The notes beneath the pieces are model-generated. The model was not told the DNA's origin, did not search any database, and saw nothing but the letters and a program-made list of their open reading frames with translations. From Pseudomonas paraeruginosa PA7 (lineage in GTDB: Bacteria > Pseudomonadota > Gammaproteobacteria > Pseudomonadales > Pseudomonadaceae): a stretch of DNA of 64,000 nucleotides. The DNA lies in the NCBI RefSeq assembly GCF_000017205.1, contig NC_009656.1:4530001-4594000 (forward strand). The letters run 5' to 3'. The position numbers were made by a program, and so were the translations under genes. Shown piece after piece: positions 9,431 through 18,977 of this stretch. How positions within the stretch are numbered: the stretch's first letter is position 1; each line of letters begins with the position of its first letter.

Positions 9431-9499
9431 AAGCATGTCTCCGCAGGATAAGAAATTGGTAGGTGGTAGGCCGCTGAAGAACCCACCACCGAAAACGAC

Positions 9500-9889
9500 T
9501 CAGACTTTTGTAAGCCTGGCCAACTCCGCCAGAATGCTGGCCTCGAACGTTTCGAGTCCATCGTCCAGAGTCGCCGCATAGCCGGGCACCAGGGCAAGAC
9601 CTTCGCCCCGCCCCCGACAGGCCTCCTCGAGCCGGGTGCAAGCCTCCACCAGGACGCTGCTGCCAACCACCCTGGCAGCGCCTTTTATGCGGTGAGCAAG
9701 TTCGGCCAGCCCCTGCTGGTCCTTGTGTTCGAGCAACTGCGCCAAACGTGCGCGGTCGTCCCGGCTGCTCGTCAGCAGCGTGTCCAGCAGACGTCGCAAT
9801 GCGTCCGGCTCACCGCCTGTTATGGACTCCAAGGATCGGCTATCGAACAGCCTATCCATCGACTGTTTCGAATCCAGTTTCTCGTTCAT
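9500..9889 (-). CDS. hptA: HptA, histidine phosphotransfer protein
   Basis: A 129-residue stand-alone HPt domain that relays phosphoryl groups between a sensor kinase receiver and a response regulator. The phospho-accepting histidine is His66 in the motif ELAHRIKGAARVVG. The start at 9889 (MNEKLDSKQ) has a strong ribosome site (GAGGGG); a longer in-frame ATG at 9937 has none. It is divergent from the hybrid kinase at 10545, which has a receiver but no HPt. The gap 9890-10544 holds no gene that I can support; it should contain both promoters. Confidence 0.9.
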   Translation of the reverse strand: MNEKLDSKQSMDRLFDSRSLESITGGEPDALRRLLDTLLTSSRDDRARLAQLLEHKDQQGLAELAHRIKGAARVVGSSVLVEACTRLEEACRGRGEGLALVPGYAATLDDGLETFEASILAELARLTKV

Positions 9890-10544
9890 ACGCCCCTCAT
9901 CGTCATGCTTGCGGATTCGGCCAGCAAGTTTCCGCATGTCAAACCCATCGGCCTAGCCAGATCAACCTGAACCCAGCCATCGGAACATCAATCAATGGGC
10001 GAGGATAAGGGAATTGACCAGCGTCCGCTGCCGCTATCGCCCATCCCGCGTGGCTGCCCTCACCTCGCGAAGCGCGCCGGCTCCAGGCATGCATGCGTTG
10101 CAGCTGAGCAGTTCTTTCGCTTCGCAACGGCCGCGCCAACACAGCGGCTCAAGTCGGGAAAGTCCTACAGTAACGAAAATTCGCGGAAGCACCCTGGCCG
10201 CAAGGATCATTGAGGCGTCCGTGGCGGACAGGTGCTACCATGGCGCCCAGGACAGATCCATCGAGTCCCTGCCGCCAAGCATTGGAAGCACGGTCATGAA
10301 CGCGTACCGAACGCCTGAACGTCGAAGTACCGACATTCCCGGTCCGTCTGAAACGTTTCCCTCTTTCCCGCGTTCGCCTTGCAAGGATGGAGGAGGCTCT
10401 GCGCCGGTCACACCTCGCCGGTGAAGAGGGCCTGCCGGCAAGGCAGCCAGCTCGACATCGCCTGGGACCCCGCGCGCCAGGCCATAGGCCCGCCGACGCA
10501 CGGTTCCGACGCATCCACACCCAGCAGATTTCGAAGGACACTCC

Positions 10545-13391
10545 ATGAGGGCAATGGCTTGGCGCGCGCTAGCCTTTCTTGTCGTTTTCCTTGCCGGCAA
10601 CACGCTCAGCCTGGCCCAACAGACGCCCATCACCCTGTTCGGGCGGGTAGCCCCGACCCTTCGCCCCTGGCTGGACGAAGCCGATAGGCAGTGGCTGGCC
10701 GAGCGGGGACCGCTGACCCTTGGCGTGTCCAGCCCCGACTATCCGCCACTGGAACTGCTCAGCGCCAATCATCTGCAGGGCATTACCGCGGATTATCTCG
10801 CACTGCTGTTCGACCAACCCGTCCGGATCGCCCGCTATCCTTCGCGGGAAGCCGCGCTCCAGGCCCTGCGCCGGGGTGAAGTGGACCTGCTGGGCAGCAG
10901 CACGCCGGTCGAAGCCAGCGCCAGCAAACTGGCCCTGAGCGAACTCTACCTGCTCGACCAACCCGTGCTGGTCACCACCAGCGACGCAGCTGAATCCCTG
11001 GAGAAATCCGCCATCCGCCTGGCCCTCCCTCCCGGCTATCTCACGGAAACGCAGATTGCCGCCGCCTATCCCGGCAGTCGGCTGTTCCTCTACGAATCCA
11101 CCAAGCGGGCACTGGAGGCCCTGGCCCTCGACGAAGTCGACGCGGCGCTGGGAGACGTGGTTTCCAGCAACTACCTCATCAATACCAATTACTGGGTGAA
11201 CCTCAAGATCAAGAGCTTCGCCCCCATCGAAAGCCGAGGCTTCGGTTTTCTCCTGAGACCCGACGACGCGCGCCTGCGCGCCTATCTCGACAAGGCCCTG
11301 CCTGTCGTCTCCGCACAGTTCGGCGACGGCATCCTGCGCAGCTGGAGCGGTGGCCGAAGCATCAGCCTGAGCGACAACCGGATAGCCCTGACGCCCAGGG
11401 AAAACCGCTGGCTGGCGGAGAACCCCAGGATCAAGGTCGTGCTCAATGGTTCGCTGGGCGCGCTCGGGCAGTTCGACCAGAATGGCAAGGCGGTAGGCAT
11501 CGGCCCGGACTACCTGGAGCTCGTCAGCCGCCGCAGCGGCCTCCGCTTCGACTATGTCGCCGCCCGCAACTACACGGAACTCGACCAGGCGATGGCCAGG
11601 GGGGATGCCCTGCTGTCGCCGGTGATGTCGCCTACGCCAGCACTATCGGACAGCATCGAGTTGTTGCCGCCCTACCTGCAGTCGTCGGTCATCGTCCTCG
11701 CCGCGAAAGGCTCGCCCAGACCCAGCGGAAACGATCAGGTCCATCACCTTTCCGAACTCGAGGGGCAGCGCGTGGCGGTGGTTTCCGGCTACTTCCTGGA
11801 AAGCGAGATACGCACGCATCACCCACGCATCAGACTGGCCGTCTATCCCACCCTCGTCGATGCGCTGCGCAGCGTCGACGAAGGCATAAACGACAGCTTC
11901 GTCGGCAGCGACTACGCCGCCCGCTTCGTGGTGACCCAACGCTTCGACAATCGCCTGCGGGTGACAGGCGTACTGGACGAGTACAGCCGCCCCGTCAGCC
12001 TGGCCGTGCAGGCGCCGGAAAAGGAGCTGTACAGCATCCTGGAAAAGGCCCAGCTCTCGGTGACCCCGGAAGAAATCTCCGAGCTGATCAGGAAATGGGA
12101 GCCCAGGTATCTGAGCATCAAGGGAAGCTTCTGGCGTGATTACCGGCAACTTATCCTGCAGATCCTGGGCGTGTTTCTGCTTCTGGTAGCCATTTCCATC
12201 GTCTGGGGGCTCTACCTGACCCGGCAGATCCGCAGGACCCGCCAGGCGGAGCAGAAGGCGGAGGCCGCCAACCAGGCCAAGAGCATCTTCCTGTCGACCA
12301 TGAGCCATGAGCTGCGTACCCCGCTGAGCGCGGTGATCGGCCTGCAGGAACTGGCCCTGCGCCAGGCCGACCAGGGCGTGCTGGACAAGGAATCGCTCGT
12401 CGCCGCGCAGACCGCTGCCCAGGGGCTGCTCCTGCTGATCGGCAATGTCCTGGACCTGAGCCGGATCGAAAGCGGAAAAATCGACTCCACGCCCAAGGCC
12501 GTGGCGCTGAAGGCGCTGATGGAAGAGATAGCCGGGCTGGTGGACGGCCTGGCCCGCCAGAAACAGCTGACGCTGACCACCGAGTTCCATGGCGAGGTGG
12601 ACCCGTGGGTCACAGTGGATCCGCTGCACCTGAAGCAGATCACCTTCAACCTGCTGAGCAACGCCATCAAGTTCACCGAGCGGGGCGGCGTGACCATGCG
12701 GGTAAGCGGCACGCGCCGGTCGCAGCATCTGCATGTGCAACTGGACGTCATCGACACCGGCATCGGCGTCTCGGCGGAGGACAGCGCCAAGCTGTTCCAG
12801 CCCTTCGCCCAGGTCGAATCCGCCCAGGCCGGGCAGGCTCATGGCAGCGGGCTCGGCCTGAACATCACGCGGCGCCTGGTGGAGCACATGGGCGGGCATA
12901 TCGCGCTGCAGAGCGAACCCGGCAAGGGCTCGCATTTCAGCGTGACGCTCGAACTGCCGCTCGCCGCGCCTCCGGCCACCCTGCCCGAGGTGACGGCCAG
13001 TCCGGACATGGATACGCGGGAGACATCGCTGAGCATCCTCGTCGCCGACGACCACCCGTTCAACCGCATCGTCCTGGAAGGACAACTACTGCAGCTGGGC
13101 CATGCCGTCACGCTTTCGGAGGACGGGCTCGAAGCCTGGGAACGGTGGAAGACAGGGCAATTCGACCTGCTCGTCACGGATGGACACATGCCGAAGATGA
13201 ACGGCTTCGAGCTGGTCGCCCGGATCCGCGCGGAAGAGCAGGCCGAAGGCCGCGCCCGTCGCCGCATCATCGCCCTGACGGCCAGCGCCGAGGAGGCCAT
13301 GGCGGAGCGCTTCCAGCAAGCGGGCGCGGATGAGGTCCTGTTCAAGCCGGTTACGCTGGAGACGCTGGCTCTTGTCATCCGCAAGGAATGA
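10545..13391 (+). CDS. Hybrid sensor histidine kinase with two periplasmic binding-protein domains
   Basis: A 948-residue EvgS/BvgS-like kinase. It has a signal peptide (residues 1-24), two tandem solute-binding-3 (Venus flytrap) domains at roughly 45-265 and 285-515, one membrane segment near 530-555 (LILQILGVFLLLVAISIVWG), a HisKA domain with His588 (STMSHELRTPL), an HATPase with N, G1 and G2 boxes (NLLSNAIKFTERG, DTGIGV, GSGLGLNI) and a C-terminal receiver with Asp879 (LLVTDGHMPKMNG). The HPt domain that usually ends such proteins is missing; the divergent hptA probably supplies it. The ligand is unknown. Its place beside cupC suggests fimbrial control, which is an inference. Confidence 0.9.
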   Translation: MRAMAWRALAFLVVFLAGNTLSLAQQTPITLFGRVAPTLRPWLDEADRQWLAERGPLTLGVSSPDYPPLELLSANHLQGITADYLALLFDQPVRIARYPSREAALQALRRGEVDLLGSSTPVEASASKLALSELYLLDQPVLVTTSDAAESLEKSAIRLALPPGYLTETQIAAAYPGSRLFLYESTKRALEALALDEVDAALGDVVSSNYLINTNYWVNLKIKSFAPIESRGFGFLLRPDDARLRAYLDKALPVVSAQFGDGILRSWSGGRSISLSDNRIALTPRENRWLAENPRIKVVLNGSLGALGQFDQNGKAVGIGPDYLELVSRRSGLRFDYVAARNYTELDQAMARGDALLSPVMSPTPALSDSIELLPPYLQSSVIVLAAKGSPRPSGNDQVHHLSELEGQRVAVVSGYFLESEIRTHHPRIRLAVYPTLVDALRSVDEGINDSFVGSDYAARFVVTQRFDNRLRVTGVLDEYSRPVSLAVQAPEKELYSILEKAQLSVTPEEISELIRKWEPRYLSIKGSFWRDYRQLILQILGVFLLLVAISIVWGLYLTRQIRRTRQAEQKAEAANQAKSIFLSTMSHELRTPLSAVIGLQELALRQADQGVLDKESLVAAQTAAQGLLLLIGNVLDLSRIESGKIDSTPKAVALKALMEEIAGLVDGLARQKQLTLTTEFHGEVDPWVTVDPLHLKQITFNLLSNAIKFTERGGVTMRVSGTRRSQHLHVQLDVIDTGIGVSAEDSAKLFQPFAQVESAQAGQAHGSGLGLNITRRLVEHMGGHIALQSEPGKGSHFSVTLELPLAAPPATLPEVTASPDMDTRETSLSILVADDHPFNRIVLEGQLLQLGHAVTLSEDGLEAWERWKTGQFDLLVTDGHMPKMNGFELVARIRAEEQAEGRARRRIIALTASAEEAMAERFQQAGADEVLFKPVTLETLALVIRKE

Positions 13392-13479
13392 CCTGACGAA
13401 CGTTCCTCGCACACCGGTACGAACGACAGCGAAGGCTTCCGCGCCTGGCCTGCGCGACGCAACCGCGCGTCTCGGCGGC

Positions 13480-13772
13480 GAGACCTGGATGAGCCGCTCC
13501 TCCAGGGTCTTGCGAGCGCAGTTGATGAGCATGTTCGAGGAGACCCAGTCGGGCACCCTGGGATTTTCCAGGGTGGTGATGGTTTCGAGCTGGCAGGTCC
13601 GCTCGGAAAAAGGCAGCGCATCGAGATAGGTCTCGTCGACGACGACGAAGATGCGGCTGGGCTTTTCTTCTTCGCTGTAGACGAGCCAGAGATCGCCCGC
13701 ATGGACTGGCGCGATGCAGGCGACAGCGAGGGCCGCGGGCGGGCGGCCCCGGGGATCGCCCGGCGCGCCCAT
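13480..13772 (-). pseudogene. Truncated paralogue of the 13872-14438 gene
   Basis: The minus-strand reading frame starts with a signal-like segment (AALAVACIAPVHA) and then GDLWLVYSEEEKPSRIFVVVDETYL...TTLENPRVPDW, which aligns with [24 protein letters not shown]...[11 protein letters not shown] of the neighbouring intact protein. Similarity ends near the arginine-rich RLIQVSPPRR stretch, and the frame then runs antisense through the kinase gene end without matching the paralogue. I read it as the 5' half of a second family member cut off by rearrangement. A short functional protein is not excluded. Confidence 0.5.
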
Positions 13773-13871
13773 AGTTCATCCGTGCTAGTCGACCCTCGCG
13801 GCCGCCCGCACCTATGATTCCTCCCTTGGACGCCCCCGTGGCCAGGAACACCACATTTCAAGGAAGAAGCG

Positions 13872-14438
13872 ATGACCAAACCACTCCTCCACCTTCGACG
13901 CTGGCTGCTGCCGCTGCCCCTCCTGTGCACGGCAACGACAGCCATCGCCGAAAGTTCGGGCGACTACTGGATCGTCTACGGCAAGGGCGAACGCTACAAC
14001 AACGAGATATTCGTCGCCGACGCCGCCGGCATCGTGCAGAAGCCCAAGGGCATTCAGTCGGCGCAGATCATGCAGATCTTCGAAGACCCGTCGATGCCGA
14101 CGCTGGCGGCCTATGAAGTCCAGTTCAAGTGCAAGGAGCGCAGGATCCGCTTCTACAACGCGCGCGCCATGCGCCGCATCGACAACGTCATCAACAACGT
14201 GAAAACCGTCGAAGGCTGGATCGATCCGGAGAAGTACGACTATTGGCTGCAACGCTCGTTCGCCTTCGTCTGCGCCCCTGCCATCCGCGCCAACAACCAG
14301 ATGCTGCCACTGGGCAAGATGGCCACCGCGCGCATGGTGCGGACCGTCCAGGCGATGTTCGCCGAACTCAAGGGCGTCCAGGCCAGGAAACAGACCATGC
14401 GCGACCTGGACGAGATGCTCGGCAACGCGCCGAAATGA
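13872..14438 (+). CDS. Exported protein of unknown function
   Basis: 188 residues with a signal peptide ([18 protein letters not shown]). The mature part has two cysteines ([12 protein letters not shown] and FAFVCAPA), likely disulfide bonded in the periplasm, and a charged C-terminal helix. No domain is recognised. It stands head to head with the truncated paralogue at 13480-13772, with about 100 bp between the starts. It has its own ribosome site (AAGGAAG). Confidence 0.75.
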   Translation: MTKPLLHLRRWLLPLPLLCTATTAIAESSGDYWIVYGKGERYNNEIFVADAAGIVQKPKGIQSAQIMQIFEDPSMPTLAAYEVQFKCKERRIRFYNARAMRRIDNVINNVKTVEGWIDPEKYDYWLQRSFAFVCAPAIRANNQMLPLGKMATARMVRTVQAMFAELKGVQARKQTMRDLDEMLGNAPK

Positions 14439-14570
14439 CGGAAGGCGTGCACGCCCTCCCCGCCCCTTGGCAGGAGCCTGAAGTATCTTCGAAGTCAGGC
14501 GCCCCACCATCATCGGGATACCACAGCGTTATTCGAATCCTTGGCTTGCAGTGACGCTCTCAGCAAATAT

Positions 14571-16100
14571 TCAGCGTCGCTGCTCCGATACGGTGATCTT
14601 GTGTGCCAAGTATTCAGCTCCCATGATTACAGTCGGGTTCGTCGCCACGGAAGGTGTCTCTGGATAGATTGACGCATCCACGATACGCAGTCCTTCGACT
14701 CCCCACACCATGCCTTCGCAGTTCGTCACGCTGAGACCGTCGCGCGCGGCCCCCATTGGCGCCGTTGATGTGATGTGCAGGGTGGGTTCCACATGTTGCT
14801 GTAAAGCTGCACGCAGAACATCCGGATCGTCCGGCACCGGGGTCCCGTCGCGGAACGTCACACTCTCCACGCGCTCGATCAAAGGAGCCTGGCGTACCAC
14901 ACGCAATGCAGCCTCGATGCCCGCCATCAGCCGGACGGTATCGTTCGGTACTTGAAGCAGGTTCAGTGCAACATCGATTTCCGCATCAGGATGACGGGCA
15001 AGCAATTCCATCGTTCCACGAGACTCCACATGACAGGCGCATACTATGACTCCGAACGCATGTCCGGAGGACGCGACTGACTCGTCCGCGTAATGATTGA
15101 AGCCAAGGTAGAAATCGAGTTCCTCTCCCGTTGCGAGTGGCGAACGTCCCCACACCTTGCCGCCCACCGCTGGCGTCCGCTCACCTCCATCGCGTGTCAC
15201 AACCTGCAAGTAGACATGCGGCTGATCCATCAGCGCCTGCCCCACCGGCAAGTCTTCTACAAGTGGAATCCCAAGTCGTTCGAGCTTCGCTCGCGGCCCA
15301 ATGCCTGAGCGAATCAGCACTGCCGCACTGCCAACCGCACCAGCCGCAAGCGCAACTTGACGACCGCGAAACTCTCTGCCGTCGGCTAGCCTGACACCGA
15401 CCACGCGCTTGCCTGCAAACAACAGGACATCGACGCTGGCGTCAGCGACAAGCGTGAGATTTTCGCGCGCAACCACTTCGCGACCGAGATATGCCATGGC
15501 GGTGTTTATCCGCACGCCGTCGCGAACATTGGCCGGATAAATGGAGACTCCAAACGAAGAGGGCCCATTCGCGTCATCGACATAAGGGAAACCGGCGAAT
15601 TGCGCCGCCGCAATGAACTCGCGCGCATCTCGAGTCAGTTCATCCAGGGTGCGCAAATGAACGGGAATCGGTCCGTCACGACCATGAAGCGCATCATCGC
15701 CATAATCGGAAGATTCGCATTTTTTATAGAAAGGCAGTACGTCACCATACGCCCACCCCTTCAGTCCATGTTCCGTCCATCGCGTGAAATCGGCTCGTGG
15801 TGCACGCACAAATGCGCCAGCGTTGATCGTTGAGCCCCCGCCGATCACCTTTGCTCGCAACCCTCCAGTCGGGCGCCCCCGGGCGACATCCCGTGTCGGC
15901 GGCCATCGATGCTCGGCGTCGCCGCCGACCGAATCTACCGATGCGAGTCGGTCTGGGAACTCATGAGAGCCGTAGTGGTGACCTGCCTCGATGAGCAGCA
16001 CACGGAACCCAGGGGTTTCACTCAGGCGCGACGCTAGAACTGCACCCGCCGAACCACCACCAACGACGATAAGGTCAAACTCGAGGAACGCGTTCTTCAT
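14571..16100 (-). CDS. GMC-family FAD-dependent oxidoreductase (alcohol/choline dehydrogenase type)
   Basis: 509 residues. The N-terminal dinucleotide fold VVGGGSAGAVLASRLSE at about residues 12-28 binds FAD, and GMC signature regions follow (GGGSTINAGAFVRAP near 85-100; AAGAVGSAAVLIRSGIGP). The C-terminal catalytic region has HITSTAPMG and the final VATNPTVIMGAEYLA. It oxidises an alcohol with FAD as cofactor; the substrate cannot be told from sequence. Last of a four-gene minus-strand operon, 10 bp after the NTF2-like gene. Confidence 0.85.
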   Translation of the reverse strand: MKNAFLEFDLIVVGGGSAGAVLASRLSETPGFRVLLIEAGHHYGSHEFPDRLASVDSVGGDAEHRWPPTRDVARGRPTGGLRAKVIGGGSTINAGAFVRAPRADFTRWTEHGLKGWAYGDVLPFYKKCESSDYGDDALHGRDGPIPVHLRTLDELTRDAREFIAAAQFAGFPYVDDANGPSSFGVSIYPANVRDGVRINTAMAYLGREVVARENLTLVADASVDVLLFAGKRVVGVRLADGREFRGRQVALAAGAVGSAAVLIRSGIGPRAKLERLGIPLVEDLPVGQALMDQPHVYLQVVTRDGGERTPAVGGKVWGRSPLATGEELDFYLGFNHYADESVASSGHAFGVIVCACHVESRGTMELLARHPDAEIDVALNLLQVPNDTVRLMAGIEAALRVVRQAPLIERVESVTFRDGTPVPDDPDVLRAALQQHVEPTLHITSTAPMGAARDGLSVTNCEGMVWGVEGLRIVDASIYPETPSVATNPTVIMGAEYLAHKITVSEQRR

Positions 16101-16110
16101 GAGACCAACC

Positions 16111-16695
16111 TCAGTTGGAAGTTGCGGGCGTGCGCTGGATCAGATTGAAGTCACGCAGTGCCACGTAGGGGTCCCAGTATTCACGGACGTAGGAGATCTG
16201 GCCATCCGCCACCTTGACGATGGAAATGAACTTCTGGTTGTACTCTCCGCCAGTGGCCTTGATCAGACCGCGACTGGTGTATTCGAAGACGTACGTACCC
16301 GGCTCGTTCGTCTTGAGCTGGGTCCAGTTCTTTATCTCGGAATATTCGAGCCGCCCTAGATAGGCGCTCATCTCGGTAAAATAACGGGTGATATTCTCCC
16401 GCCCGGTATTGGAGCGCGAAAATATCGGGAAGTCGTCCGCCGGCGCATAGGCCAGTTCAAATGTCCCCGTCGGGGTAAAGTAACGTGCGACGTTGTCTGG
16501 CGTCTCCGACCAACCATTCAGGCTTTCCCGAAAGAAGCGCGCCACATCTTCGGTGTCATAGCCCGGCGCCAGGTACTTATAATCACCTCGTTGGACGATA
16601 TGGCTCTTTCCGTTTTCCGCTGGTGTATCGGCAAAAACACCGCTGGCAACCATCGCCAGCGACAGAGCGAACATGACAGGTTTAACAAGCTTCAT
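16111..16695 (-). CDS. Exported NTF2/SnoaL-like protein
   Basis: 194 residues, signal peptide MKLVKPVMFALSLAMVASGVFA, then an NTF2-like alpha+beta cone (ARFFRESLNGW...GTFELAYAPADDFP...VREYWDPYVALRD) of the SnoaL/PhzA-B type. Such proteins are isomerases, hydrolases or small-molecule binding proteins. The start at 16695 is chosen for its ribosome site (AAGGGG, 7 nt) over an ATG 15 bp upstream. It lies between the alcohol dehydrogenase and GMC genes, so a role in the same periplasmic or membrane-linked oxidation is likely but unproven. Confidence 0.75.
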   Translation of the reverse strand: MKLVKPVMFALSLAMVASGVFADTPAENGKSHIVQRGDYKYLAPGYDTEDVARFFRESLNGWSETPDNVARYFTPTGTFELAYAPADDFPIFSRSNTGRENITRYFTEMSAYLGRLEYSEIKNWTQLKTNEPGTYVFEYTSRGLIKATGGEYNQKFISIVKVADGQISYVREYWDPYVALRDFNLIQRTPATSN

Positions 16696-16710
16696 GATTT
16701 TCCCCTTCAT

Positions 16711-17823
16711 CTATGGATGTCGCATTTGAATGACAGCTTTGATCGTCGCACCTGAAAGAGAGTCTTCGATGGCCTGGTTTATCTCGTCGATCGAATAGAA
16801 ACGGACCAGAGCATCGACTGGAAAACGGCCCTGTAGAAAGAGTTCGATCAATTGCGGGATGAATTCCCTCGGTGCGGCGTCGCCCATGATCGTTCCCTTG
16901 ATATGGCGACCACGCATGACATGCATTACATCAAGCGGAATGGTCGTGTGCTCCTTGACCACACCCGTCAAGGCGCACTGGCCGTTCTCGGCCAGGCAGG
17001 CGATCGCCGACTGCATGACGCCGGTGTTGCCTGCGGCTTCCACCGCATAATCGGCACCGCGGCCTTGGGTCAACTCCCCCAACAGGGCCGTCAGATCATC
17101 CGTTTTCGGATTGAGGCAGTGGGTGGCACCCACTTGTTTCGCCAGCGCTAGACGATTGTCCTTGATATCGACGGCGACAATATGCCCACATCCGGCGACG
17201 CGTGCCGCCATTACAGCAGCCAGCCCTACCGCACCAAGGCCGAACACCACAAGCGTAGAGCCCGGGCGTGGGCTCAGGGTATTCAGTACCGCACCCGCAC
17301 CGGTCATGATGCCGCATGCGAATGGCCCCAGATATTCCAGCGGCGCCTTGGGATCGACCTTGACCGCACTGCTGACGTTGACTGTCGCGTAATTGGAAAA
17401 AGACGATTGCCCAAAGAAGTGGCTATGGACATCTTTGCCGCTGTCCAGCTCATGCAGACAGGTCGTGGCATTGCTGCGACAGGCCGCCCAATTGAGTGCC
17501 GTATGCGATTCGCAATAGGTTGGCAGGCCGCTTGCGCATTTCCTGCAGGTTCCGCATGAGGCCAGAGACAGCACCACATGATCACCCGGTTGCAGGTGTT
17601 CGACACCGGGACCGACACACTCGACCACACCAGCTCCCTCATGGCCCAGGACGACCGGCATCGGCACATCGACGAGTTTGTCTCGCACCGCAATGTCCGT
17701 ATGGCAGATACCGGTGGCAACGATGCGCACCATCACTTCGTTGAACCCCGGAGGGTCCAATTCCAGAGGAAGAATTTGTAGTACGTCGTCGCTTCTTACA
17801 GCGACCGCCGAAGTAACTTTCAT
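16711..17823 (-). CDS. Zinc-dependent alcohol dehydrogenase (aryl/allyl-alcohol type)
   Basis: 370 residues, medium-chain dehydrogenase. The catalytic zinc ligands are in TGICHTD and GHEGAG; the structural zinc lobe is CGTCRKCASGLPTYC; the NAD-binding motif is VFGLGAVGLAAV. The sequence type (LGPFACGIMTGAGAVLN) resembles aryl-alcohol and geraniol dehydrogenases such as XylB. The start at 17823 (MKVTSAVAV) has ribosome site AAAGGAAC; the longer frame lacks one. Second gene of the operon, 64 bp after the quinone oxidoreductase gene. Confidence 0.85.
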   Translation of the reverse strand: MKVTSAVAVRSDDVLQILPLELDPPGFNEVMVRIVATGICHTDIAVRDKLVDVPMPVVLGHEGAGVVECVGPGVEHLQPGDHVVLSLASCGTCRKCASGLPTYCESHTALNWAACRSNATTCLHELDSGKDVHSHFFGQSSFSNYATVNVSSAVKVDPKAPLEYLGPFACGIMTGAGAVLNTLSPRPGSTLVVFGLGAVGLAAVMAARVAGCGHIVAVDIKDNRLALAKQVGATHCLNPKTDDLTALLGELTQGRGADYAVEAAGNTGVMQSAIACLAENGQCALTGVVKEHTTIPLDVMHVMRGRHIKGTIMGDAAPREFIPQLIELFLQGRFPVDALVRFYSIDEINQAIEDSLSGATIKAVIQMRHP

Positions 17824-17887
17824 ACAAGTTCCTTTATTAAAAGTGCGGTATGGAACATGCACGCATGTTCCTCTTCCGGGCCCAGCC

Positions 17888-18832
17888 CTAGGCGATGTCG
17901 ATCACCGTCTTGCCCCGTGCGCCGCCGGCCTGCCGTTGGCTCATGACTGCGGGCACGGCTTCGAGCGAGATGTGCTTATCGATCACGACGCGAAGGGAAC
18001 CGCTGAGCACCTGTCGCGCAAGGGTCCGAAGATCCTCGCGATTGGGCAGCATTTCCAGATTGACGGCGCGTACTCCGCGCGCTGCCGCGACATCGGCAGT
18101 GGCGGACCAAATGCTACTGAGCGCCGTCCCGCCGGGAGCAATGCAGGAAACCAACTCAGCAAAGGCCGGCGCAGGATTGACGAGGTCGATCAAGCCGTTG
18201 ATGCCAGCAGGCCAACCTGTGCTCAACCGCTCAGGAACATTCTGCGTTCTGTCGAAAACATGCTCGACGCCCAATTGCGCCAGCCATGGAGCCGCTTCGG
18301 TCGATGCGCTCGCCAGCACCTGGTAGCCTTTGGCACGTGCCAGTTGCACAGCGAACGTACCCACTCCACCAGTGGCCCCCATTATCAAAACAACGCTGCC
18401 AGGCGGCAGTCCGAGGGACTCGACGGCCTGAAGGGCAGTCGTCGCCGCGGTGGGCAGGGCTGCCGCCAAAGCTGGCGGCACGCCGAGCGGCGTGTGCAGC
18501 AGCGTTGCGTCAGCCGATATGGCTACATATTCAGAGAAGCTGCCGTTACCGACATAGCTGTGCAGAAACCGTCCGAACACGGAATCGCCGACCTCGAAGT
18601 CGCTCACCTGTTCGCCAATCGACTCGACGACGCCAGCACCGTCGATACCGAGCGTCAGCGGAAAGCGGTGTTCAAACCGGTCCTTGAAAAAACCTTCTGC
18701 GATCCGCCGGTCAATCGGATTCAGACTGGCGTGGGTCATTCGAATCAGAATTTCCTGCGGCCCGGCGACCGGAAGCGGGCGCTCGTCCACGATCGGCATG
18801 GTTCCAAAAGCAGACAGGACTATAGATTTCAT
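17888..18832 (-). CDS. NADPH:quinone oxidoreductase-like dehydrogenase (zinc-free MDR)
   Basis: 314 residues from ATG 18832 (MKSIVLSAFGTMPIV). GroES-like N-terminal domain without structural zinc cysteines, then a Rossmann domain with MGATGGVGTFAVQLARAKG. Related to zeta-crystallin/QOR and enoyl reductases that reduce quinones or enones with NADPH. First gene of the operon, divergent from the LysR gene at 18978 with 145 bp between, where the shared control region must lie. Confidence 0.85.
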   Translation of the reverse strand: MKSIVLSAFGTMPIVDERPLPVAGPQEILIRMTHASLNPIDRRIAEGFFKDRFEHRFPLTLGIDGAGVVESIGEQVSDFEVGDSVFGRFLHSYVGNGSFSEYVAISADATLLHTPLGVPPALAAALPTAATTALQAVESLGLPPGSVVLIMGATGGVGTFAVQLARAKGYQVLASASTEAAPWLAQLGVEHVFDRTQNVPERLSTGWPAGINGLIDLVNPAPAFAELVSCIAPGGTALSSIWSATADVAAARGVRAVNLEMLPNREDLRTLARQVLSGSLRVVIDKHISLEAVPAVMSQRQAGGARGKTVIDIA

Positions 18833-18977
18833 CGTCACATCTCTAACCAGGTGGGAAAGCGCCTGCACCGCTGGAGTCGACATCGCGATGCAGGTGGTTA
18901 GGGATGTTATTTCCTGGACAATCTTCCGATAAGAGGCAATATAGTGACGAACTGTTCTTCCATGGACGACAATCCTG

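Noticed and set aside
11643..13085. 480-residue minus-strand frame opposite the sensor kinase
   Set aside because: Shadow of the kinase gene, whose motifs are all on the plus strand.
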